From Pseudomonas sp. TH31 (GTDB lineage: Bacteria > Pseudomonadota > Gammaproteobacteria > Pseudomonadales > Pseudomonadaceae), in the NCBI RefSeq assembly GCF_016650815.1, contig NZ_JAEKEZ010000031.1, forward strand, positions 1-64,000: a DNA stretch of 64,000 nucleotides. The letters are read 5' to 3'. Each line of letters starts with the position of its first letter. The stretch's first letter is position 1. This document shows positions 1-8,123 of this stretch, in pieces. The translations under genes were made by a program, and so were the position numbers. The notes under the pieces were generated by a model. The model was not told the origin of the DNA. It saw only the letters and a list, made by a program, of their open reading frames with translations, and did no database searches.

Positions 1-680
1 TTGCTGGGGCTGGCTGCCGCTGGGTTGTTGGGGTGGTTGATTGCGGCGCGTGGCGTGCCCGCCCCCGATTGAAGAAAGCCCCCAAGGTGTTGGCCGGGAG
101 CGGCTCGGTCGGCGGGTTGCGGGCGCTGCTGGTGACCGGCATCCTGGACAGTGCGGTACGGATGGGATTTCTCACCTTCCTGCCGTTCCTGCTGACCCGC
201 AAAGGTGCCGGGACGGCAGGTATCGGTCTGGCGTTGGCGTTGTTATTCGTGGGCGGCGCATTCGGCAAGTTGCTGTGCGGTTACCTGGGCGCGCGTATCG
301 GCATGATGAAGACGGTGTGGCTGACGGAATCCGCGACGGCACTGTTGATCGTTCTGGCAGTTTATTTGCCGCTGACCAGCATGATGGTGATGTTGCCACT
401 ACTAGGGCTGGCGTTGAACGGCACATCGTCGGTGCTCTACGGCGTGGTGCCGGAGTTATCGAATGCAGACAACCGTGAACACGCCTTCGCGCTGTTCTAC
501 ACCGGCACCATCGGCGGCGGGGCGCTGGCGCCGGTGTTGTTTGGTCGCCTGGGGGACGCTACCGGGGTCCCGGTCGCGGTGATGACGCTGGCGGCGCTTC
601 TGTTGCTGACACTGCCATTGGCCTGGTGTGTGCAGCGGGGGCTGGACCGCAATAGTGGCCTGAGTCAAAGCCAGGCTTAG
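1..680 (+). pseudogene. MFS transporter, C-terminal part, frameshifted near its window edge
   Basis: The gene begins before the window. The first reading frame encodes a hydrophobic helix (LLGLAAAGLLGWLIAARG) and hits a stop at 70-72. The following frame continues with six or so membrane segments typical of the second half of a 12-helix major facilitator (for example LTRKGAGTAGIGLALALLF and the GRLGDATG loop). Adding one C to the C-run at 62-66 joins the two frames into one protein, so the break is probably a lost base and not decay. The substrate cannot be told; the look is of the fosmidomycin-resistance/cyanate-type drug transporters, but this is a weak assignment. Confidence 0.8.
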
Positions 681-723
681 AGCAAAAGGGGCAGATACAC
701 TTTTTGAAGTACCCACGACCCTA

Positions 724-814
724 TGTGGGAGCGGGCCTGCTCGCGAAGGCGGTGTGTCAGTCATCATCAAGGCTAAATGACACACCGCTTTCGCGAGCAA
801 GCCCGCTCCCACAG
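724..814. repeat. Paired REP element (type 1)
   Basis: Two inverted copies of the Pseudomonas REP core (TGTGGGAGCGGGCCTGCTCG and its complement) separated by about 45 bases, forming a long cruciform-capable structure between convergent genes. The same core recurs at about 38.7, 46.8, 54.5 and 59.0 kb. It may also help end transcription of the upstream transporter. Confidence 0.9.
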
Positions 815-830
815 GGGTGATAGAAATCGA

Positions 831-1259
831 TCAGGCTTTACTGGCGGCCAGGTAGGCGCCAAGACGCTGGCCCATTTCTGCGCCCAATGCCTGCAAGCCG
901 CTCAGCGGACGGACCATGACTTCAAATTCAACGATTTTTCCTTCTTCGTTGAACCGGATCATGTCTATCCCTTTCAGCTCTTTGCCGCTAACCGTTGCGC
1001 TGAATTCCAGCACGACATTCAATCCGTCCGCCGTCGCCAGTTCGCGGTGGTATTCAAAACTCTCGAAAACGTCGAACACCGTGGCGAGAATCATCGCGAC
1101 CACGTTCGCGCCCGGGTAAGGCGTGTGCGCCATGGGCGAGCGAAACACCGCTTGCGGGTCCAGCAATTCGGGCAGGGCTTTCAAGTTCCCGGTGCTGATC
1201 ATGTGGTGCCACTGCTTCAAGGACTTCGCGGCGTTGGGGTGCAAGTTCAGTTCAGACAT
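831..1259 (-). CDS. Nuclear transport factor 2-like (SnoaL-type) protein
   Basis: A 142-residue protein of the NTF2/SnoaL fold: an N-terminal helix (KSLKQWHHMISTGNLKALPE), a pocket segment with FRSPMAHTPYPG and a C-terminal sheet with IDMIRFNEEGKIVEFEVMVR. Proteins of this fold bind or isomerise small hydrophobic molecules; the ligand here is unknown. I chose the ATG at 1257-1259 and not an upstream one because an AGGAGT ribosome binding site lies seven bases before it. It stands alone, convergent with the upstream transporter across a REP pair. Confidence 0.85.
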   Translation of the reverse strand: MSELNLHPNAAKSLKQWHHMISTGNLKALPELLDPQAVFRSPMAHTPYPGANVVAMILATVFDVFESFEYHRELATADGLNVVLEFSATVSGKELKGIDMIRFNEEGKIVEFEVMVRPLSGLQALGAEMGQRLGAYLAASKA

Positions 1260-1315
1260 TTTCAACTCCTGTTTGATTGTTGTTCTGCAAGCGTCAAGCG
1301 GTGCGCGTAGGCCCG

Positions 1316-1757
1316 TCAATACTCAGCCATTGCGGCAAAGCGCTGGCGGGTTTCAGGTTCGAAAAGACGGTTGGCCAGCGGGTCGGGCAACCATCCCGGC
1401 CAACGCGGCCGTAAACGTACGCTGAAGGTGTAGATCAACGCCGAGCTGTTGTCATCGAAATCACGATGGTGCATCGACGCGGCCCACCACTCAAACACGC
1501 CTTGCGGCTCGATAACAGGGCCGCGCGACCTGTGCAGGCTGAACGTTGACGAAACGGGTACGCATTGAAAAATAACGTTTCCAGCCCGTTACCGGAGGCG
1601 ATATCGGTTTCAGGCAACAGGGTGGGACGATCGGCTTGAGGTGCGCGCGCTGATCGGGTGGCTTGAAGAGCAATTGCGAAGTGAGCGCTGACCTGAACGG
1701 GGGCTGCAACGCTACCGGAAAACCCCTCCAAAGCGCGGCGCTCTCGGATACACTCCG
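1316..1757 (-). pseudogene. Decayed region with SRPBCC-like gene remnant
   Basis: No intact gene fits here. The minus strand from about 1520 down to 1316 reads as the end of a protein (GVFEWWAASMHHRDFDD, then PRWPGWLPDPLANRLFEPET) that resembles the C-terminal strands and last helix of SRPBCC/polyketide-cyclase-like proteins, while a protein-like stretch in another frame (SGNGLETLFFNAYPF) lies just upstream of it. On the plus strand at about 1600-1691 a short open stretch ends GWDDRLEVRALIGWLEEQL, reminiscent of the C-terminus of a LysR regulator. Both readings are inferences from short stretches. Confidence 0.4.
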
Positions 1758-3379
1758 GTGATGCCAAAACATCATCACGCGCCCCTGAATCTCGCCCGCA
1801 TCGGTAACAGCATCGTCACGCGACTGCTGATATTGGCGCTGTGCATCGTCATTTTCGGTGCCGTGGTGCGCTATTACGTGTTGACCAACTTCTTGCGCGA
1901 GGATTTGAGCGCCGTGGTGGAGGGCCAGCAGTTAACCCTGGCCACTTATGTCGCTCGCGATATCAATAACAAAATTGTTCAGCGCCAGCAGTTGCTGGCG
2001 CATATTGCCGCCACCGTCCCGGCTGATCTCCTGACAAAGCCCGAACGGTTGCAAGCGTGGCTCAAAGAGCATTACGGCGACCAGACGTTGTTCACCGCAG
2101 ATTTGTTCATCGTGAACACAAAAAAGCGTTTACTCGCGAACTATCCCGCCCTGGATACCGATTACGCTGAAGGTGATTACATTCAGGCGGGGTTGGCGGG
2201 GCGTCCGTTTATCGGACAGCCGAGCGTGGGGCGTGCCACCAAGGCACCGATCCTGCCGATGTCGGTGCCCATCAAGAATGCCGGCGGCGAGGTCCAGGCG
2301 GTGCTGGTGGGCGTGACCGCGCTGGGAGCTCGCGGGCTGCTTGATTCATTGCTCCAGAGCCACGTGGGTGACACCGCCAGTGAATTCCTGTTGGTGTTCC
2401 CGGACAGTAAATTGTTTGTCGACACCTCGACACTGGATGTGCAACTCAAGCCCACGTCGCCTCCCGGCATCAATGCGCTGCACGATCGAGCCATGGCCGG
2501 ATTTCGCGGCGCCGGGATAACGCTCAATGCCAAGGGTGCCGAGGAGGTGGCGGCGATGGCGTCTGTCCCAAGCGCCGGTTGGTACATCGTCGCCTGCTTG
2601 CCGACCAGCGAAGCGTTTGCCACCGTGGATCGAACCCAGCACTTTTTGATCAGGGGGCGTTTTTATCGATTCTGTTTTTTGCCACGTTCGCCTCCATCGG
2701 GCTCTACTTTGTCTTTCGTCATCTGTTTCGTGCCGCCGCCCAGGCGGACCGCATGACCCGGGATGAATTGCCGCACGCGCCGTTGGCGGTTGTTCGGGAT
2801 GATGAAGTCGGGCACTTGATCTCGGCGTTCAATCGTTTGCTGGTCAAGCTGAATGACAAGCAGGACGAACTGAAAAAGATTGCGCATCACGACACCCTGA
2901 CCGGATTAACCAACCGGCATCACCTCTCCGGGCGTCTGCGCCAGGTATTGGCCCAGGCACAACGCAACCAGACGCAGGTGGGCTTGTTGTTTATGGACCT
3001 TGACGGGTTCAAGCACATCAATGATTCCCTGGGGCACGAGGCCGGTGATGAGGTTTTGCGGCAGGTGGCGCGGCGCTTTTCCGCTGTCGTGCGGGTGAGC
3101 GATACCCTGGCACGCATCGGCGGTGACGAGTTTGTGGTGCTGCTCAATGACCTCGGGGACAATGCCGAAGAGACGTTGACCCGCGTGGCGACGCAATGCA
3201 TCGATGCCCTGGCCACGCCGTTTTTTATCTCCGGCTCGGTGTGCATCGTCGGCGTCTCTATTGGTATCGCGCTGGGAGACGGGCAGAGTTCTGCCGATAA
3301 GCTGTTGCTGGCCGCTGATCGAGTGATGTACCAGGCCAAGAAAACCGGGCGTGGGCGGTATTTGACCTACAGGCTTTAG
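1758..3379 (+). pseudogene. Diguanylate cyclase with Cache sensor, frameshifted (probably intact)
   Basis: Makes cyclic di-GMP in response to an external signal. Order: membrane helix at about residues 18-40, a large periplasmic Cache domain (about 45-285), second helix (FLSILFFATFASIGLYFVF), HAMP-like linker, then a GGDEF domain with an intact GGDEF motif and an RVSD sequence at the RxxD product-inhibition position. HDTLTGLTNR marks the start of the cyclase domain. The two halves lie in different frames; one extra G in the G-run at 2653-2657 restores a 540-residue protein. No EAL domain is present, so it should only synthesise c-di-GMP. Confidence 0.9.
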
Positions 3380-3412
3380 GCCGCTACGGCGTTTAACCCG
3401 AGGAGCACCCAG

Positions 3413-3834
3413 ATGACCCAGACCCTGGAACGTGCCATTGCCATCGCTGCTGCCGCCCATGAGGGACAGGTCGACAAGGGCGGGGCGCCTACATCCTGCA
3501 TCCGCTGAAAGTCATGCTGCGGGTCAACACCCTGGAAGAGCGGATCGTCGCGGTGCTGCATGACGTGGTCGAAGATACCCGCGTCAGCCTCGAAGACTTG
3601 CGTCAGGAAGGCTTCAGCGAAACGGTGCTGACGGCCATTGCGTCAGTCACCAAGGTGCCGGGTGAATCCTATGAGGCGTTCGTCGAACGTGCGGCGCTGA
3701 ACCCGATTGGCCGGGTGGTCAAACTCGTGGATCTGGAAGAGAACAGCGACCTGTCGCGGATTGCGCAGCCGTCCTGGGACGATCTGGAACGGATCGAGAA
3801 GTATCGACGGGCAATCGGCGTGTTGCGTTCGTAA
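3413..3834 (+). pseudogene. Small HD-domain (p)ppGpp-hydrolase-like protein, frameshifted
   Basis: Resembles the stand-alone hydrolase domain of RelA/SpoT (Mesh1-like). Visible HD-family features are the N-terminal ERAIAIAAAAHEGQVDKG helix, an ILHPLKVM segment in the second frame, the metal-binding HDVVED motif and a later KLVDLEENSDLSRIA segment. The start ATG follows a GAGGAG ribosome binding site. A single lost base near the G-run at 3482-3485 separates the first 25 residues from the rest; restoring it gives 140 residues. No synthetase domain is present. Its substrate, (p)ppGpp or another nucleotide, is not shown by sequence alone. Confidence 0.85.
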
Positions 3835-3838
3835 TAAA

Positions 3839-4471
3839 TCAAGGCTTTTTTGCAGCGTTGGCTGCACTCAACGCATCCCATACTGCCATCACCTGGGTCA
3901 CCGACGCATCCATCACCGCGTGGGGAATTCCGTCTCTGGCTAACGCCGTAAGGCCCAGCAGAAAACTATCAAACATCGCGGCCAGGGCGCAGGTATCGGT
4001 ATCTGCCTGCAACTCGCCTTGAGCAATGCCGCGCTCGATGCAGGCGATGATGCCTGCCCTGTTGCGCGCCCTGGCTTCGGCCAGCGGTGCAGAAACGGCG
4101 GTGGGCTGCGCCGAGCAAGTGTGCATGACGCCCAACGTCACCAGGCATCCCGGGGGATGACCGGTTTCACTCTGCATTTTGGCTGAGCGACGCAAGGTCA
4201 ATTCGATGGCTTCGCGCGGGGGCAGGTGCGCGTCGAACAAGGCCTCGGTCACGCGTCCGTGGCTGCTTTGATAGCGCTCCACCACCTCCTGGAACAACGC
4301 CTCCTTTGATCCGAACGCCGCATAGAAGCTGGGCGCGGAGATGCCGTTACCCATCGCTGCCTTGAGCTGGCTCAGGGACGTGGATTCATAGCCATGTTCC
4401 CAGAACAGATGCATCGCTTGTGTGATTGCCATGTCTCGGTCAAACGTTCGCGGGCGGCCCATCGTTGCCAT
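3839..4471 (-). CDS. TetR/AcrR-family transcriptional repressor
   Basis: A 210-residue regulator with a typical N-terminal helix-turn-helix: GRPRTFDRDMAITQAMHLFW followed by a recognition segment ending SAPSFYAAFGSKEALF. The C-terminal ligand domain includes PPGCLVTLGVMHTCSAQPT. It is divergent from the efflux gene that starts about 120 bases away, and the shared intergenic region carries two copies of a 16-base motif, so it most likely represses that transporter and itself until it binds an unknown ligand. The start follows a GGAGGT ribosome binding site. Confidence 0.92.
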   Translation of the reverse strand: MATMGRPRTFDRDMAITQAMHLFWEHGYESTSLSQLKAAMGNGISAPSFYAAFGSKEALFQEVVERYQSSHGRVTEALFDAHLPPREAIELTLRRSAKMQSETGHPPGCLVTLGVMHTCSAQPTAVSAPLAEARARNRAGIIACIERGIAQGELQADTDTCALAAMFDSFLLGLTALARDGIPHAVMDASVTQVMAVWDALSAANAAKKP

Positions 4472-4496
4472 TTTTACCTCCGGAGGTCATGACTTA

Positions 4497-4569
4497 GATA
4501 CTAGTTGATACAAAAGTCATTGACCATGCTCTTTGCGTCCTTTAGTTTTGTATTAGTCGATACATAAGT
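4497..4569. promoter_or_regulatory. Likely TetR operator pair between regulator and efflux gene
   Basis: Two near-identical 16-base direct repeats, TAGTTGATACAAAAGT at 4502-4517 and TAGTCGATACATAAGT at 4554-4569 (14 of 16 bases the same), sit between the divergent genes. The first lies inside GATACTAGTTGATAC and the second inside the inverted GTAT/ATAC arms of GTATTAGTCGATAC. Position and repetition argue for binding sites of the adjacent repressor. Confidence 0.6.
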
Positions 4570-4589
4570 ACGTGATCAGGAGCAAAACA

Positions 4590-5795
4590 ATGCAGGACAG
4601 TCAGATTGAAAATGAACGGTTACCCCTCGGCGCGCTCCTTGCGCTGGCGATGACGGGCTTCATTTGTATCGTCACCGAGACCTTGCCGGCCGGGTTATTG
4701 CCCGAGATCGGCAGCGGTCTGGATGTCTCGCCTTCACTGGCCGGGCAAATGGTTACGGTCTACGCCCTGGGTTCGTTGCTGGCGGCCATTCCGCTGACCA
4801 TCGCCACCCAGGGATGGCGGCGCCGCAACGTGTTGTTGCTGACGATCGTCGGTTTTCTTGTGTTCAATTCCATTACTGCCTGGTCGTCGAGCTATGGATT
4901 GACACTCGTTGCGCGATTCTTCGCCGGTGTTTCTGCCGGGTTGGCCTGGAGTCTTTTGGCTGGCTATGCGCGACGCATGGTGGCGGTGCACCTTCAGGGG
5001 CGTGCCATGGCCGTGGCGATGGTGGGCGCGCCGATTGCGTTGTCGCTGGGTGTGCCGCTGGGAACCTGGCTGGGAAGCCTGATGGGCTGGCGGACGGCGT
5101 TTGGGCTGATGTCGGTTATGACGTTGGGATTGATCGTCTGGGTGCTGGCGAAAGTCCCGGATTATCCAGGCCAGTCCGGTGCCGAGCGCATGCCGTTGGG
5201 CCAGGTATTTTTCACCCCAGGTGTCCGTCCGGTCCTAGGCGTCGTGATGACCTGGATGCTGGCGCACAACATTCTCTATACCTACGTCGCGCCCTTTGTC
5301 ACCCCGGCCGGACTGGCCAGTAATATCGATGCGGTGCTTCTGGTGTTCGGCGTCGCCGCACTGCTGAGTATCTGGATCACCGGTCGACTGGTTGACCGTT
5401 ACCTGCGCAACGCCGTGTTGATCAGTCTCGCGACATTCGCCGCAACGGCCCTCGTTTTCGGGTTCTTCTCCCAGTCAGTGATCGTCATCTACGTGGGCAC
5501 CTTCGTCTGGGGCCTGACCTTTGGCGGCGCCGCAACCTTGCTGCAAACCGCGCTGGCGGATACGGCGGGCGAGGGCGCGGATGTCGCCTTGTCCATGAAC
5601 GTGGTGGCCTGGAACGGCGCTATCGCCATCGCCGGTTTATTCGGTGGCGTCCTGCTCGACCAGGTCGGTGTCGTATCGTTTCCATGGGTCTTGCTGGTGT
5701 TTTTACTGGCAGGGTTGTGGATTGCCGTTTGCGCCCGGGCGCATGGCTTTCCGCAAGGGCAAAGGCAAGGCGTCGCGGCAGCGATGGGGCATTGA
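4590..5795 (+). CDS. MFS efflux transporter, DHA1 family
   Basis: A 401-residue, 12-helix major facilitator of the drug:H+ antiporter-1 type. The first helix carries TGFICIVTETLPAGLLPEI, a signature of the AraJ/SotB/NepI-like branch, and the motif-A loop reads ATQGWRRRNVLLL. It should export small toxic or metabolic compounds from the cytoplasm. The ATG at 4590 is preceded by AGGAGC; the earlier GTG at 4572 would lie next to the proposed operator. Expression is probably controlled by the divergent TetR gene. Confidence 0.9.
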   Translation: MQDSQIENERLPLGALLALAMTGFICIVTETLPAGLLPEIGSGLDVSPSLAGQMVTVYALGSLLAAIPLTIATQGWRRRNVLLLTIVGFLVFNSITAWSSSYGLTLVARFFAGVSAGLAWSLLAGYARRMVAVHLQGRAMAVAMVGAPIALSLGVPLGTWLGSLMGWRTAFGLMSVMTLGLIVWVLAKVPDYPGQSGAERMPLGQVFFTPGVRPVLGVVMTWMLAHNILYTYVAPFVTPAGLASNIDAVLLVFGVAALLSIWITGRLVDRYLRNAVLISLATFAATALVFGFFSQSVIVIYVGTFVWGLTFGGAATLLQTALADTAGEGADVALSMNVVAWNGAIAIAGLFGGVLLDQVGVVSFPWVLLVFLLAGLWIAVCARAHGFPQGQRQGVAAAMGH

Positions 5796-5897
5796 CGTAA
5801 GCGAGATGCAATAGCAATCACTCTGGCTTTGTTGTCTCGAACGGGTAAACTCGCCAAGTTGTATCATTTTGTTTCGCAAAATTTTACAACTCATTCT

Positions 5898-5974
5898 GAA
5901 ACAGGCAGCCGGTGTAAATCCGGCGCGGTCGCGCCACTGTATTCGGCAATTTGCCGTCAGCCAGACCCTGTTTC
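5898..5974 (+). promoter_or_regulatory. Cobalamin riboswitch upstream of cbtBA
   Basis: The core shows the B12-box features GCCGGTGTAAATCCGGC, the GCGCCACTGTA element and GTCAGCCAGACC. The ends pair as an eight-base P1 stem (GAAACAGG with CCTGTTTC). It ends about 45 bases before the cbtB start, so vitamin B12 should lower expression of the cobalt transporter. The element is compact, about 77 bases. Confidence 0.92.
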
Positions 5975-6020
5975 CCCCTACCTGCAATCCGACCGGGACG
6001 CGTCATCCCTGGAGATTTAT

Positions 6021-6233
6021 ATGGCTTATAGCGCTGCTACGCAGACTGATGTTTCGTTGCCCACCATTGCGTTGGGCGAAATTCTTCCCTGGGCCATTTT
6101 TGTCGGCCTGTTACTGATGTTGGCGATCTATTTCGTCGGCGCAGAGCAGGGTGCCACTGCGTTGGTCAAAGGCATGTATGTCCATGAGTTCGTGCACGAC
6201 GGCCGCCACTTGCTTGGCTTCCCTTGCCACTGA
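6021..6233 (+). CDS. cbtB: Cobalt transporter subunit CbtB
   Basis: A 70-residue membrane protein with one central helix (ILPWAIFVGLLLMLAIYFVG) and the diagnostic C-terminal histidine-rich motif HEFVHDGRHLLGFPCH, which is thought to bind the metal ion. Together with CbtA it forms a predicted cobalt importer that feeds B12 synthesis. It follows the cobalamin riboswitch and lies 15 bases upstream of cbtA in the same operon. The start is preceded by GGAGAT. Confidence 0.95.
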   Translation: MAYSAATQTDVSLPTIALGEILPWAIFVGLLLMLAIYFVGAEQGATALVKGMYVHEFVHDGRHLLGFPCH

Positions 6234-6248
6234 TTCAAGGAACACACC

Positions 6249-6977
6249 ATGACCGGTCGTTTATTGGTACGCGGCATGCTGGTGGGTTTACTCGCCGGGA
6301 TTCTTGCCTTTGGTTTTGCAAAAGTATTGGGTGAACCACAAATCGACAAGGCGATCGCCTTCGAAGAGCAAATGGCGCAGATGCACGGCGATGCACCTGA
6401 AGAGGAACTGGTGAGCCGCGAGGTGCAAAGCACCTTCGGTTTGTTCACTGGCGTCGTGACCTACAGCGTTTCGCTGGGCGGGATCTTCGCGCTGGTGTTT
6501 GCCTATTCCCTGGGGCGAATCGGCAAGATCGGCCCTCGTGGTCTGGCCGCGCTGTTGGCGTTGGCGGCGTTTGTTACGCTGATTCTGGTGCCTGGGCTGA
6601 AATATCCGGCCAATCCGCCGTCGATTGGCGATCCAGAAACCATCAAGCAGCGCACCAAGCTGTTCTTCATGATGTTGCTGGTATCGGTCGTCGCGGCGGT
6701 GATCGCCATCAACGCCGCGCGCAAGCTGATCCCGGCGTTGGGGGCCTGGAGCGGTTCGACGCTGGCGGTGCTGCTTTACGTGGTGATCATGGCGGTGGCG
6801 GGTTACCTGTTTGCGACCATCAACGAAGTGCCGGAGACCTTCTCGGCAGTCTTGCTGTGGAAGTTTCGCGTGGCTTCGCTGGGTATTCAGTTGGTGCTCT
6901 GGACGACTGTTGGTTTGGTGTTCGGCTGGGTGGCTGAGCGAGTGTTGAATCTGCCAAGGTTCTCCACGCGCGCTTGA
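6249..6977 (+). CDS. cbtA: Cobalt transporter subunit CbtA
   Basis: A 242-residue protein with about five to six membrane helices, beginning with LLVRGMLVGLLAGILAFGFA followed by a conserved acidic loop (GEPQIDKAIAFEEQM). KYPANPPSIGDPETIKQRT in the central loop is typical of CbtA. It is the membrane partner of CbtB. Control is through the upstream B12 riboswitch. A stem-loop just after the stop probably ends the operon. Confidence 0.95.
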   Translation: MTGRLLVRGMLVGLLAGILAFGFAKVLGEPQIDKAIAFEEQMAQMHGDAPEEELVSREVQSTFGLFTGVVTYSVSLGGIFALVFAYSLGRIGKIGPRGLAALLALAAFVTLILVPGLKYPANPPSIGDPETIKQRTKLFFMMLLVSVVAAVIAINAARKLIPALGAWSGSTLAVLLYVVIMAVAGYLFATINEVPETFSAVLLWKFRVASLGIQLVLWTTVGLVFGWVAERVLNLPRFSTRA

Positions 6978-6985
6978 TATTGAAG

Positions 6986-7015
6986 GCAGTGCCGTGCAAT
7001 GCGGCACTGCTTGTC
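6986..7015 (+). terminator. Hairpin after cbtA
   Basis: Perfect nine-base arms GCAGTGCCG and CGGCACTGC around a seven-base loop, nine bases after the cbtA stop, followed by TTGTC. The T-run is poor, so termination efficiency is uncertain. Confidence 0.6.
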
Positions 7016-7110
7016 TCGACGCAGCCGAGCGCTATAGTTGTTTTTACACAGCGCCAAGCTTGATCGTGCTCGAAACTCCTAACTAAAAAGTCAAAAAAAG
7101 GACTCGTCTC

Positions 7111-7539
7111 ATGAAAGTCAGTGCACGCAACGTATTCAAAGGCCAAGTCAGCCAGGTACAAGAAGGTGCGGTCAACGCTGAAGTGGTATTGACCTTGCCT
7201 GGCGGTGAGCAACTGGTGGCCGTGGTGACCATGGAAAGCATCCGCAACCTCGGGATTGCGGTCGGCAAAGAAGCCGTGGCCCTGATCAAGGCGCCTTGGG
7301 TGATGCTGATGACGGAGTCCAGCGACATTCGCCTGTCGGCTCGCAACTGCCTGGAAGGCAAGGTGCTGAGCGTCAACGATGGTGCCGTCAACGCCGAAGT
7401 GGTGATCGAACTGGCCGGCGGTTCGAAGGTGTATTCCATCGTGACCCGTGATGCCGTTGCAGAGCTGGGCCTGGTGCCGGGTGTCAGCGCCACGGCAGTG
7501 ATCAAGGCTTCGCACATCATTCTGGGTGTTCCGGCCTGA
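7111..7539 (+). CDS. Molbindin-type molybdate-binding protein (two Mop/TOBE domains)
   Basis: A 142-residue cytoplasmic protein made of two tandem Mop domains: residues 1-68 begin SARNVFKGQVSQVQEGAVNA and residues 73-142 repeat the pattern as SARNCLEGKVLSVNDGAVNA. Such di-Mop proteins bind molybdate and are used for storage or homeostasis. The gene converges on the HPP gene. No modABC genes are adjacent, and the neighbouring formate dehydrogenase is of the metal-free type, so a direct functional link is not supported. Confidence 0.93.
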   Translation: MKVSARNVFKGQVSQVQEGAVNAEVVLTLPGGEQLVAVVTMESIRNLGIAVGKEAVALIKAPWVMLMTESSDIRLSARNCLEGKVLSVNDGAVNAEVVIELAGGSKVYSIVTRDAVAELGLVPGVSATAVIKASHIILGVPA

Positions 7540-7565
7540 TACTTCGCACGCGCCGATGAATGTTA

Positions 7566-7595
7566 CCTGTGGTCCGATCAATCACGGACCACAGG
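7566..7595. terminator. Bidirectional hairpin between molbindin and HPP genes
   Basis: Eleven-base perfect arms (CCTGTGGTCCG and CGGACCACAGG) around an eight-base loop. It lies between convergent genes and overlaps the end of the HPP gene, so it could end both transcripts. No long T-run follows. Confidence 0.5.
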
Positions 7596-8123
7596 GTTGG
7601 CGCGTTTTGAAGACGATGGCTCGCGAAAGCGCACTTGAAGCCAGCGAATCCCTTTCCAGTACAGCCAGGCCGTCAGCATCAACGAGCAGGCACCGCCCAA
7701 GGTCGGTACCAGCAAGAATGACCAGCCCGGTTGTGTCATGAACACGATGACCGGATTGCCCCCTGCCGGCGGGTGAACGGTACGCGTGACCACCATCATC
7801 ACCGTCGCCAAGGCACCGGCGAACGCCATCGGCAGCAATCCCGGCCCGAACACTTTCAAACAAACCAGCGCTACCAGAGAAGTCAGCAGATGGCCGCCAA
7901 TCACGTTCCGTACTTGTGAAAACGGTCCTTGCGGGTAGGCAAACAGCAAAACGCCGCTCGCGCCGAAGGAGCCGATCAGCCACGGTTGACCCGTGTTGAG
8001 GGCGATAGCGCCCGGCCCCGCCAACCCGATGAACGCACCGAGCCCGATCCACAGCAGCGAGAGGGCCCGGATGCGCCGAATGGGGCCATCTGACTGGCCC
8101 GCTTCTGTCGAGGTCGACTTCAT
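7578..8123 (-). CDS. HPP-family integral membrane protein
   Basis: A 181-residue protein with four to five helices and the family hallmark RTVHPPAGGNPV in the third conserved segment; SFGASGVLLFAYPQGPFSQ is the other conserved block. HPP proteins are proposed transporters, one plant relative carrying nitrite, but the substrate here is unknown. Its ATG overlaps the stop of the formate dehydrogenase gene (ATGA), so the two are translationally coupled and the protein may move formate or a related small anion; that link is inference. Confidence 0.9.
   Translation of the reverse strand: MKSTSTEAGQSDGPIRRIRALSLLWIGLGAFIGLAGPGAIALNTGQPWLIGSFGASGVLLFAYPQGPFSQVRNVIGGHLLTSLVALVCLKVFGPGLLPMAFAGALATVMMVVTRTVHPPAGGNPVIVFMTQPGWSFLLVPTLGGACSLMLTAWLYWKGIRWLQVRFREPSSSKRANPVVRD

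Noticed and set aside
724..814. Rho-independent terminator after the first MFS gene
   Set aside because: The structure is a REP pair with no T-run; any termination is incidental.
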